Part shown: positions 1 to 5,263 of the stretch, piece after piece
Layout: each line of letters opens with the position of its first letter
Position numbering within the stretch: position 1 is the stretch's first letter
Source of the DNA: Solirubrobacteraceae bacterium
Lineage (GTDB): Bacteria > Actinomycetota > Thermoleophilia > Solirubrobacterales > Solirubrobacteraceae
DNA: 14,418 bases
Assembly (NCBI GenBank): GCA_019683665.1
Contig: JADGIB010000062.1
Location: forward strand, 1 to 14,418
Reading direction: 5' to 3'
Translations under genes and position numbers: made by a program
Notes under the pieces: model-generated
The model's input: only the letters and a program-made list of their open reading frames with translations
The model's database searches: none
What the model was told of the DNA's origin: nothing

Positions 1-56
1 TTTTTTTTTTTTCTGCCGCCGGGGGGGGGGGGGGGGGGGGGGCCCCCCCCCCCCCC
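1..56. other. Homopolymer runs at window start (probable assembly artefact)
   Basis: Twelve T, a short mixed octamer, 22 consecutive G (21-42) and 14 consecutive C (43-56). Nothing else in the window looks like this. Adjacent poly-G and poly-C are typical of sequencing or contig-end artefacts, and I see no coding or regulatory content. The G and C runs could in principle pair as a hairpin, but a biological role is unlikely. Confidence 0.8.
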
Positions 57-60
57 GCCA

Positions 61-66
61 TATCCT
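61..66 (+). promoter_or_regulatory. Candidate -10 box (TATCCT) for mazG
   Basis: TATCCT ends 8 nt before the GTG start at 75, so transcription would begin at or within about two bases of the start codon (a leaderless mRNA). No Shine-Dalgarno lies between. The sequence further upstream is the homopolymer artefact, so a -35 element cannot be assessed. Confidence 0.45.
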
Positions 67-74
67 GCCGGGTC

Positions 75-845
75 GTGGCCCGCGACGACATCACGCAGGC
101 GCTCGGCGCGCTCGACGACCTCACCCGGCGCCTGCGCGCCGAGTGCCCCTGGGACCGCGAGCAGGACGAGCGGTCGATCGTCCCGCACACGGTCGAGGAG
201 GCCTACGAGCTCGCCGACGCCGCGCTGCGCGGCGACGACGGCAAGCTCCTCGACGAGCTCGGCGACGTCCTCTTCCAGGTCCACTTCCTCGCGCTCCTGC
301 TCGAGGAGCGCGGCGCCGGGGACCTCGCCGCGGTCGCCGAGCACTGCCGCCAGAAGCTGATCCGCCGCCACCCGCACGTCTTCGGCGACGTCGAGGTGGC
401 GCACGCCGGCGAGGTGCTGGCGAACTGGGACCGCATCAAGCAGGGCGAGGAGGGCCGCGAGCGCGGCGTCTTCGCCGAGGTCCCCGAGAACCTGCCCGGC
501 CCGCTGCTGGCCCGCAAGGTCCAGCGCCGGGCCGCCTCCAGCGGGTTCGACCCGCTCGACGCGCAGGCGCGGCTCGACGCCGCCCGCGCGACGCTGGAGG
601 CGGTCGCCCGGGAGGCGACGCACGAGACGATCGGCGACGCGCTGTTCGCGCTCGTCAACGTCGCGCGCGGCGCGCGCGTCGACCCGGAGCTCGCCCTGCG
701 CGCCGCCGCCGAGCGGTTCCGCGCCCGCGTCGAGGCCGCCGTCGCGCTCGCCGAGGCGGCGGGGGAGGAGTGGAGCGAGATCCCCGAGGAGCGGCGCCTG
801 GAGCTCTACGCCCGGGCGCGACTGAACGAAGACCAGGAGACCTAG
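75..845 (+). CDS. mazG: Nucleoside triphosphate pyrophosphohydrolase MazG
   Basis: Hydrolyses (d)NTPs to NMP and pyrophosphate in the cytosol; the family removes aberrant or excess nucleotides. The 256-aa product is close to the usual two-domain length of about 260. Visible in order are CPWDREQ (24-30), the metal-binding EEAYE (41-45), ELGDVLFQ (61-68, with E61 and D64), RRHPHVFG (97-104) and NWDRIKQGE (118-126). A second MazG repeat follows, with the GDALFALVNVAR helix (187-198). The N-terminal metal ligands are all present. The GTG start at 75 lies 8 nt after a TATCCT box and has no Shine-Dalgarno. The eno start is only 6 bp downstream of the stop, so the two are probably co-transcribed; mazG and eno are also close neighbours in mycobacteria. 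Identification is firm. Confidence 0.95.
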   Translation: MARDDITQALGALDDLTRRLRAECPWDREQDERSIVPHTVEEAYELADAALRGDDGKLLDELGDVLFQVHFLALLLEERGAGDLAAVAEHCRQKLIRRHPHVFGDVEVAHAGEVLANWDRIKQGEEGRERGVFAEVPENLPGPLLARKVQRRAASSGFDPLDAQARLDAARATLEAVAREATHETIGDALFALVNVARGARVDPELALRAAAERFRARVEAAVALAEAAGEEWSEIPEERRLELYARARLNEDQET

Positions 846-851
846 CACGGC

Positions 852-2126
852 ATGAGCCAGATCGAGTCCGTCCACGCCCGCCAGATCCTCGACTCGCGCG
901 GCAACCCGACCGTCGAGGTCGAGGTGTCGCTGCGCTCCGGCGCCCGCGGTCGCGCCGCCGTCCCGTCCGGGGCGTCGACCGGCGAGTTCGAGGCCACCGA
1001 GCTGCGCGACGGCGGCTCGGCGTGGATGGGGAAGGGCGTCACGAAGGCGGTCGCCAACGTCAACGGCGAGATCGCCGAGGCGATCCGCGGCCGCGACGCG
1101 ACCGACCAGGCCGGCCTGGACCGGGCGATGATCGAGCTCGACGGCACCCCGAACAAGTCGCGCCTGGGCGCCAACGCCGTCCTCGGCGTGTCGCTGGCCG
1201 CCGCGCACGCCGCCGCCGCCGAGGAGGGGCTGCCGCTGTGGCGCTACCTCGGCGGGGACGCCGCCCGCGTCCTGCCGGTGCCGATGATGAACGTCCTCAA
1301 CGGCGGCGCGCACGCCGACAACTCCGTCGACTTCCAGGAGTTCATGATCGTCCCGTGCGGGGCGTCGAGCTTCAGCGAGTGCCTGCGCATGGGCGCCGAG
1401 GTGTTCCACGCGCTGAAGAAGACGATCCACGACCGCGGGCTCAGCACCGCCGTCGGCGACGAGGGCGGCTTCGCGCCGAACCTCGAGTCCAACGAGGCGG
1501 CCCTGCAGGCGCTCGTCGCCGGCATCGAGGCGGCCGGCTACACGCCCGGCGAGGACGTCGCGATCGCGCTCGACCCGGCGACGTCGGAGATCCGCCGCGA
1601 CGGCGTCTACGACCTCGAGCACGAGGGCCGCAGGCTCACGAGCGAGGAGCTGGCCGGCTACTGGGCCGAGATGTGCTCGCGCTACCCGATCCTGTCGATC
1701 GAGGACGGCATGGACGAGGAGGACTGGGACGGCTGGAAGGTCCTCACCGACCGCGTCGGCGACCGCGTCCAGCTCGTCGGCGACGACCTGTTCGTGACGA
1801 ACACCCAGCGCCTGAAGCGGGGCATCGACGCCGGCGTCGCGAACTCGATCCTCATCAAGGTCAACCAGATCGGGACGCTGACCGAGACGCTCGAGGCGAT
1901 CGACATGGCCCGCAAGGCCGGCTACACGGCGGTCATGTCGCACCGCTCCGGCGAGACCGAGGACGTGACGATCGCCGATCTCGCCGTCGCCACCGGCTGC
2001 GGGCAGATCAAGACCGGCGCCCCGTCGCGCAGCGACCGCGTCGCGAAGTACAACCAGCTGCTGCGCATCGAGGAGCAGCTCGGCGCCGACGCGACGTTCC
2101 CGGGGCGCAGCGTCTTCCGCGCCTAG
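852..2126 (+). CDS. eno: Enolase (phosphopyruvate hydratase)
   Basis: Converts 2-phosphoglycerate to phosphoenolpyruvate in glycolysis and the reverse in gluconeogenesis; cytosolic and Mg-dependent. The 424 aa match the usual length. Key features are RGNPTVEVEV (16-25), the mobile loop SGAST (39-43), GGAHADN with H154 (151-157), and GDEGGF with the catalytic acid E204 (202-207). The Mg ligands are D241, E284 (SIEDGMDEEDW) and D311 (GDDLFVTN). The catalytic base is K336 (IKVNQIGTLTE), followed by SHRSGETED (363-371) and K387. All catalytic and metal residues are present. The start is ATG 852, with an AGGAG at 835-839 inside the end of mazG, rather far upstream but usable. It is the second gene of the mazG-eno-ftsB run. 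Confidence 0.98.
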   Translation: MSQIESVHARQILDSRGNPTVEVEVSLRSGARGRAAVPSGASTGEFEATELRDGGSAWMGKGVTKAVANVNGEIAEAIRGRDATDQAGLDRAMIELDGTPNKSRLGANAVLGVSLAAAHAAAAEEGLPLWRYLGGDAARVLPVPMMNVLNGGAHADNSVDFQEFMIVPCGASSFSECLRMGAEVFHALKKTIHDRGLSTAVGDEGGFAPNLESNEAALQALVAGIEAAGYTPGEDVAIALDPATSEIRRDGVYDLEHEGRRLTSEELAGYWAEMCSRYPILSIEDGMDEEDWDGWKVLTDRVGDRVQLVGDDLFVTNTQRLKRGIDAGVANSILIKVNQIGTLTETLEAIDMARKAGYTAVMSHRSGETEDVTIADLAVATGCGQIKTGAPSRSDRVAKYNQLLRIEEQLGADATFPGRSVFRA

Positions 2127-2163
2127 GCAGGACTCCGCGACCCGCCCGCGAAGCCGTCCCGCG

Positions 2164-2448
2164 ATGCATCGGATTCGCTGGGACCGCGTCGGGCGGGTCG
2201 CGCTGCTGTGCGTCCTCGTCGCGATCGTGGGGCTGTACATCGGGCCCGCGCGCTCGTACTGGACCGCGCGCGGGGAGGCCGAGCGGCGCCAGGCCGAGGT
2301 CGAGCGCCTGGAGCGCGAGCACGCGCGCCTGAAGGCGCGCAAGCAGGCCCTGAAGACGCCGCAGACCCTCGAGACCGAGGCGCGCAAGCTCGGCTACGTC
2401 CTGCCCGGCGAGAAGGCGTACGTCATCGAGGATCTCCCCGAGGGGTGA
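2164..2448 (+). CDS. ftsB: FtsB/DivIC-type septum formation protein
   Basis: Small bitopic division protein that, in this family, links FtsQ and FtsL in the divisome and helps activate septal peptidoglycan synthesis. The 94 aa read as a short basic cytoplasmic N-terminus, one transmembrane helix (about 11-28, VALLCVLVAIVGLYIG), a charged coiled coil (about 36-64, rich in E, R and L with heptad spacing), and the typical C-terminal block ETEARKLGYVLPGEKAYVI (70-88). The gene sits 37 bp after eno, the place where many actinobacteria carry this gene (the eno neighbour in mycobacteria is of this type). The sequence cannot separate the names FtsB and DivIC; both describe the same fold and role. Confidence 0.85.
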   Translation: MHRIRWDRVGRVALLCVLVAIVGLYIGPARSYWTARGEAERRQAEVERLEREHARLKARKQALKTPQTLETEARKLGYVLPGEKAYVIEDLPEG

Positions 2449-2482
2449 GACGCCGCATGGCCGGGCTCAGGGGGCGAGACGC

Positions 2483-2516
2483 GCGGGCCGGCGGTCGGTC
2501 GGCGATCCGGCCCCGC
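2483..2516 (+). terminator. Possible imperfect hairpin terminator after ftsB
   Basis: The arm 2483-2491 (GCGGGCCGG) can pair with 2507-2516 (CCGGCCCCGC), with one bulged base and a 15-nt loop. There is no T-tract. It lies in the 126-bp gap between ftsB and the next gene, which has its own -10-like box. In DNA this GC-rich such hairpins arise by chance, so support is weak. Confidence 0.3.
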
Positions 2517-2561
2517 TGAGCGGGCTGATCCGCCGCTCGCGGTCCGGCGGGGGCGGCTGGC

Positions 2562-2567
2562 TATCGT
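2562..2567 (+). promoter_or_regulatory. Candidate -10 box (TATCGT), leaderless
   Basis: TATCGT ends 7 nt before the GTG start at 2575, with no Shine-Dalgarno between. The same hexamer recurs at 12165-12170 in front of another GTG-started gene. It suggests independent, leaderless transcription of the following gene. Confidence 0.5.
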
Positions 2568-2574
2568 CACGGAC

Positions 2575-2895
2575 GTGCCCTACGAGACCGCCGTGTTCGA
2601 CTGGCGCGCCGGGGAGCGGCGCGTGGAGGCGGCGCCGCCGGCCGAGCGCGCCGAGCTGGAGCGCGTCGTCGAGGCGATCGTCGCCGAGCTGCGCCGCCGG
2701 ATCGGCATCACGTTCACCGTCGACGAGCTCGCCGGGCTCTACGACCGCGGCACCGACTGGTGCCTGGAGGTCGCGCAGCGCGTCGCGCCCGAGGCGCCGT
2801 ACGCGTGGGAGGCGTCGGTCGTCGCCGACGCGGCGTTCAACCGGTACGTGCGCACGGCCACCGACTACGCCGGCGGCCGGCGCCTGGCCGACTGA
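2575..2895 (+). CDS. Conserved-looking protein of unknown function
   Basis: 106-aa soluble protein that I do not recognise. It has no signal peptide, membrane helix or cysteine pair. It reads as mostly helical: an amphipathic segment at 21-45 (PAERAELERVVEAIVAELRR), then ITFTVDELAGLYDRGTDWCLEVAQRVAPEAPYAW (45-78), and a C-terminal helix containing DAAFNRYVRTATDY. The wording around FTVDELAGLYDRG resembles a small protein-interaction fold, but no function follows from it. Codon use matches the neighbouring genes, and the clean start after a TATCGT box supports a real gene. It follows ftsB, where mycobacteria carry a DUF501 gene; this is not obviously a DUF501 protein. Confidence 0.75.
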   Translation: MPYETAVFDWRAGERRVEAAPPAERAELERVVEAIVAELRRRIGITFTVDELAGLYDRGTDWCLEVAQRVAPEAPYAWEASVVADAAFNRYVRTATDYAGGRRLAD

Positions 2896-2897
2896 GC

Positions 2898-2919
2898 GCG
2901 GCCGTCCGCAGACGGCCGC
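2898..2919. terminator. Bidirectional hairpin between convergent genes
   Basis: Perfect 9-bp stem: GCGGCCGTC (2898-2906), loop CGCA, GACGGCCGC (2911-2919). It begins 3 bp after the stop of the 2575 gene and ends 3 bp before the stop of the opposing gene at 2923, so it can serve both. No T-run follows on either side, as is common in high-GC actinobacteria. Confidence 0.7.
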
Positions 2920-2922
2920 TGG

Positions 2923-3492
2923 TCAGTCGTCGTCGCCGTCGTCGTCGACCTCGACGCGACGGATCACGATGCGATCGGGCTCGACCGTCACCTCGACCGG
3001 GCGGTGCCCGGCCCAGTGCTCGGCGTAGACGGGCTCGTCGGCGACGGCGGCGTCGAGCCACAGGCCGTAGCCCTCCTCGCCGTGGTCGAACGTGCCCTCG
3101 AGGACGGCCTTGGCCTTGCGGCCGCGCCCGCGGCGCCCGCGGCGCCGGGTGGGCTTCTCGTCCTCGGACGACTCCTCGCCGGCCTCCTTCGCGGCCGCCT
3201 CCTCGGCGGCCTTCCTGGCGGCCTCCTCGGCGGCCCGGGCCTGCTCGGCCTCGAGCTCCGCGGCGATGAGCGCGTCGTCTTCGGCGCGCAGATCGATCTC
3301 GTCGTCGAAGTCCGTGCCCGGGGCGGCGTCGCCGGCGTCGGCGGCGTCGGGTGCGAGCTCGTTCTCCCGCTTGAAGGATTCGATCTGCTGCACGGTCACC
3401 TCGAGCTGATGCGCGATCCAGGCGTCCGTGCGGCCCTGTCGCACCCATGTGCGAATCTGGTTGAGATGGGGACGCAATGAGCGGCGTGCCAT
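2923..3492 (-). CDS. Uncharacterised HTH-like / acidic / basic multi-segment protein
   Basis: 189-aa protein of unknown function, read from the ATG at 3492; an upstream extension to 3597 is in frame but poorly supported. Residues 8-45 (HLNQIRTWVRQGRTDAWIAHQL, then VTVQQIESFKREN) look like a helix-turn-helix resembling resolvase-type or sigma-like folds. Residues 61-112 are a highly acidic, Ala/Glu-rich probable coiled coil. Residues 115-128 are a basic patch (TRRRGRRGRGRKAK). Residues 129-182 form a compact predicted-beta domain (LEGTFDHGEEGYGLWLDAAV ... VEVTVEPDRIVIRRVEV), followed by an Asp-rich tail. The design suggests a nucleic-acid-binding protein with a separate C-terminal module. It is divergent from csrA, 108 bp away. 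ACCCTA (3504-3509; TAGGGT on this strand) lies 11 nt before the ATG, fitting a nearly leaderless start. Confidence 0.75.
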   Translation of the reverse strand: MARRSLRPHLNQIRTWVRQGRTDAWIAHQLEVTVQQIESFKRENELAPDAADAGDAAPGTDFDDEIDLRAEDDALIAAELEAEQARAAEEAARKAAEEAAAKEAGEESSEDEKPTRRRGRRGRGRKAKAVLEGTFDHGEEGYGLWLDAAVADEPVYAEHWAGHRPVEVTVEPDRIVIRRVEVDDDGDDD

Positions 3493-3503
3493 GAGTGGCG
3501 GGG

Positions 3504-3509
3504 ACCCTA
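3504..3509 (-). promoter_or_regulatory. Candidate -10 box (TAGGGT on minus strand)
   Basis: Reads TAGGGT on the minus strand and ends 11 nt before the ATG at 3492. The spacing and form match the other near-start -10 boxes of the window. It also favours the 189-aa start over the longer in-frame extension, because the box would otherwise lie inside the coding region. Confidence 0.4.
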
Positions 3510-3550
3510 GCGAAAGCGCCGGGCGGGCCGCATGTTTCGTCCCCCCGGAA

Positions 3551-3562
3551 GGCGGGAACGCC
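3551..3562 (+). promoter_or_regulatory. GGA-loop hairpin in csrA leader (possible CsrA site)
   Basis: GGCG (3551-3554), loop GGAA (3555-3558), CGCC (3559-3562). This is a 4-bp stem that presents GGA in a tetraloop, the form in which CsrA/RsmE proteins bind RNA. A second GGA (3587-3589) lies within the csrA Shine-Dalgarno 30 nt downstream, and a third at 3547-3549. Known CsrA sites often pair a leader hairpin with one over the Shine-Dalgarno. The stem is short and chance occurrence is possible. The transcript start is unknown, as no clear -10 is visible in this gap. Confidence 0.35.
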
Positions 3563-3600
3563 AGACCAACCGTGCGCCCTAGGCAGGGAGGTGCCACACC

Positions 3601-3885
3601 ATGCTGGTCCTGACACGCAAGTCCAACCAGAGCATCATGATCGGCGACGACATCGAGGTGTCCGTGCTGTCGATCATGGGGGAGAAGGTGCGAATCGGCA
3701 TCCAGGCCCCCCGGGACATCCCCGTGTTCCGGCGGGAGGTCTACCTCGAGATCCAGGAGGAGCGGGGCGGCGTGGGCGCCGCCGTCCAGTCGCGGGTCAA
3801 CGGCGCCGACCCGGCGGCGGAGCCGTCGGGTCGCAGCCTCCGCGACGAGGTCGACTCCGAGCTGCGGCGGCTGGGCGAGCGCTGA
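3601..3885 (+). CDS. csrA: Carbon storage / translational regulator CsrA
   Basis: RNA-binding dimer that blocks or promotes translation by binding GGA motifs near Shine-Dalgarno sites. The canonical core occupies residues 1-54: MLVLTRKSNQSIMIGDDIEV, then VRIGIQAPRDIPVFRREVYLEIQ. The RNA-contacting L4, R6 and R44 are present (E. coli numbering is the same here). At 94 aa it exceeds the E. coli protein (61 aa) by a C-terminal tail (about 55-94) rich in Gly, Ala, Arg and Asp, of unknown role. The start is clear: ATG 3601 after GGGAGG at 3586-3591. The usual partner gene fliW and flagellar genes are not in this window. The leader contains possible CsrA sites, so autoregulation is plausible. Confidence 0.95.
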   Translation: MLVLTRKSNQSIMIGDDIEVSVLSIMGEKVRIGIQAPRDIPVFRREVYLEIQEERGGVGAAVQSRVNGADPAAEPSGRSLRDEVDSELRRLGER

Positions 3886-3906
3886 CGCGCCGGGATCCCG
3901 CGCGTC
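3884..3906. terminator. Hairpin between csrA and convergent small gene
   Basis: GACGCGC (3884-3890) pairs perfectly with GCGCGTC (3900-3906), leaving a 9-nt loop that can partly self-pair. It overlaps the csrA stop codon (3883-3885) and lies 25 bp from the end of the opposing gene. There is only a short T pair downstream (GCCTT). It is a likely terminator for csrA. Confidence 0.55.
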
Positions 3907-3931
3907 GCCTTGCGGGAGGGGCGCGCGGGCC

Positions 3932-4177
3932 TCAGCCCATCACGAGGTAGAGGATGCGGAACATCGCGATCGTCACGGCCACGGCGGTCGCGACGAGGAC
4001 GAGCACGAGCACGACGAAGCGCATCGAGCCGTGCCGGCGCCGGCGCTGCAGCTGGCGCTGGCGCGAGCGCGCGATCGCCGCCTGACGCAGGGCGTCGCGG
4101 CGCTGCCGGTCCTCCTCGGACTCCTCGACGAACGCTCGCTCGAGCTCCGCGAGGCTCTGGCGCATGCGCAGGGCCAT
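3932..4177 (-). CDS. Small coiled-coil single-pass membrane protein, unknown function
   Basis: 81 aa from the ATG at 4177 (an upstream in-frame TTG at 4198 would add 7 residues). The N-terminal half is a highly charged helix (MRQSLAELERAF, EESEEDRQRRDALRQ, ending in a basic SRQRQLQRRRRHGS stretch). One strong transmembrane helix follows (roughly 53-75, FVVLVLVLVATAVAVTIAMF), with a very short tail. The positive-inside rule puts the charged half in the cytoplasm, making a tail-anchored-like layout. I recognise no family. AGCGTA at 4186-4191 (TACGCT on this strand) lies 8 nt before the ATG and favours the shorter form. It is divergent from the metal-transport operon. Confidence 0.65.
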   Translation of the reverse strand: MALRMRQSLAELERAFVEESEEDRQRRDALRQAAIARSRQRQLQRRRRHGSMRFVVLVLVLVATAVAVTIAMFRILYLVMG

Positions 4178-4185
4178 CGCCCGGA

Positions 4186-4191
4186 AGCGTA
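4186..4191 (-). promoter_or_regulatory. Candidate -10 box (TACGCT on minus strand)
   Basis: TACGCT on the minus strand ends 8 nt before the ATG at 4177. The flanking GTACGCTTCC also occurs on the plus strand at 13958-13967, in front of the CsaA-like gene. It would lie inside the coding region if the upstream TTG were used, and so supports the ATG start. Confidence 0.4.
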
Positions 4192-4235
4192 CCCGCAACC
4201 CGCCGCCGAGGACCGCCCGGGATGGATTTAGGCAT

Positions 4236-4250
4236 GACTGAAGTTCAGTC
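4236..4250 (+). promoter_or_regulatory. 7-1-7 inverted repeat: candidate Fur-family (Zur/Mur-like) operator
   Basis: GACTGAA-G-TTCAGTC is a perfect 7-1-7 palindrome 24 bp upstream of the metal-binding lipoprotein start. Some symmetry extends further out (A4234/T4252, C4233/G4253). The 7-1-7 geometry with TGAA/TTCA arms is that of Fur-superfamily boxes. It occupies the -35/spacer region relative to the TATAAC at 4260-4265, so a bound repressor would block the polymerase. Which regulator binds (Zur, Fur/Mur or another) cannot be told from the sequence; no regulator gene of that family is in the window. Confidence 0.6.
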
Positions 4251-4259
4251 GTGACCTGC

Positions 4260-4265
4260 TATAAC
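4260..4265 (+). promoter_or_regulatory. Candidate -10 box (TATAAC) of metal-transport operon
   Basis: TATAAC ends 8 nt before the ATG at 4274, predicting a start of transcription at about 4271-4274 (leaderless or nearly so). A weak GAGAG at 4266-4270 is too close to the ATG to be a good Shine-Dalgarno. The -35 region is covered by the inverted repeat at 4236-4250. Confidence 0.55.
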
Positions 4266-4273
4266 GAGAGCAC

Positions 4274-5263
4274 ATGCGGTTCACGAACCTTCGCCGCGGG
4301 CGCCGCCGGCTGCGGGCGCCCGCGCTCGCCGCGACCGCCGCGGCGCTCGTGCTCGCGGGCTGCGGCGTCGCCACCGACGACCAGCGCATCGACGGCGGCC
4401 GCGGCGGCGGCGAGGACGCGGTCCTGACCGTCGCCACGACGACGAACTTCATCACCGACACCGTCCAGCGGATCGGGGGCGACCGGGTGGCCGTGACCGG
4501 GCTCATGGGGCCGGGCGTGGACCCGCACCTCTACAAGGCCAGCGCGGGCGACGTGCGGACCCTGCGCGAGGCCGACGCGATCTTCTACGGCGGCCTCTTC
4601 CTCGAGGGCAAGATGGCCGAGGTGCTCGAGGAGCTGTCCGAGCGCGTGCCGACCGTCGCCGTCTCGGAGGCGATCCCCGAGGACCGGCTCCTCGACCCGC
4701 CCGCCGGCGCCGCGCCCGAGGAGGAGCACGACCCGCACGTCTGGTTCGACCCGTCGCTGTGGGCCTACGCGGTCGAGGCGATCCGCGACCAGCTCACCGA
4801 GCTCGACCCCGAGGGCGGCGCCGCCTACCGCCGCAACGCCGACCGCCTCCTGGCCGAGATGCGCGAGCTCGAGGAGCGCGGCCGCGCGACGATCGCCGAG
4901 ATCCCCGAGCGCCGGCGCGTCCTCGTCACCTCCCACGACGCGTTCGCCTACTTCGGGCGGGCGTTCGGCCTCGACGTCCACGCCATCCAGGGCATCTCGA
5001 CCGCCGACGAGGCGACGACCGCCGACGTCGAGCGGATCGCCGAGCTCATCGCCGAGCGCGGGGTGCCGGCCGTGTTCGTCGAGTCCAGCGTCCCGCGCCA
5101 GACGATCGAGGCCGTCATCGCCGCCGCCCGCGACCGCGGCCACGAGGTCCGCATCGGCGGCGAGCTGTACTCCGACGCCGCCGGCGACGCCGGCACGCCC
5201 GAGGGCACGTACGTCGGGATGGTGCAGGCGAACATCGACACGATCGCCGAGGGGCTGCGGTGA
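4274..5263 (+). CDS. Metal ABC transporter substrate-binding lipoprotein (Zn/Mn, TroA family)
   Basis: Extracytoplasmic lipoprotein that captures a divalent metal and hands it to the permeases encoded downstream. 329 aa: a basic N-region (RRGRRRLR, 7-14), a hydrophobic stretch, and lipobox LAGC with C30 as lipidation site. The mature domain shows cluster A-I hallmarks: VATTTNFITDTV (53-64), GLMGPGVDPHLYKASAGDV (77-94), DPHVWFDP (153-160), VTSHDAFAYFG (218-228) and LYSDAAG (298-304). The four expected ligands are H85, H155, H221 and D301. The Asp rather than a fourth His, and GLMGPGVDPHLYK, are closest to TroA/MntA/SitA-type proteins, so Mn, Zn or Fe are all possible. A short acidic/His segment (149-152, EEEH) replaces the long His-rich loop of classical ZnuA. 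First gene of a four-gene operon. Confidence 0.93.
   Translation: MRFTNLRRGRRRLRAPALAATAAALVLAGCGVATDDQRIDGGRGGGEDAVLTVATTTNFITDTVQRIGGDRVAVTGLMGPGVDPHLYKASAGDVRTLREADAIFYGGLFLEGKMAEVLEELSERVPTVAVSEAIPEDRLLDPPAGAAPEEEHDPHVWFDPSLWAYAVEAIRDQLTELDPEGGAAYRRNADRLLAEMRELEERGRATIAEIPERRRVLVTSHDAFAYFGRAFGLDVHAIQGISTADEATTADVERIAELIAERGVPAVFVESSVPRQTIEAVIAAARDRGHEVRIGGELYSDAAGDAGTPEGTYVGMVQANIDTIAEGLR

Noticed and set aside
21..56. G22/C14 block as a replication origin, telomere-like end or quadruplex regulator
   Set aside because: Perfect homopolymers at a window edge, unlike anything else here, are best explained by sequencing or assembly error.
143..2332. A long plus-strand open frame across mazG and eno
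   Set aside because: Arg/Pro-rich shadow translation in another frame of two clearly recognised enzymes.
2458..2519. A 20-codon open frame starting ATG in the gap after ftsB
   Set aside because: No Shine-Dalgarno or near -10, very short, and Arg/Gly-rich like random GC-rich sequence.
3493..3597. N-terminal extension of the minus-strand HTH-like protein to 3597
   Set aside because: It would run over the csrA leader and the TAGGGT box, and the extra residues are Pro/Gly-rich without a pattern; the ATG at 3492 starts right at the conserved-looking segment.
4228..4257. TTAGGC and ACCT near the metal operon promoter as an IdeR/DtxR box
   Set aside because: The half-sites are too far apart for the 19-bp IdeR arrangement and are not symmetric; the 7-1-7 palindrome between them is the better signal.
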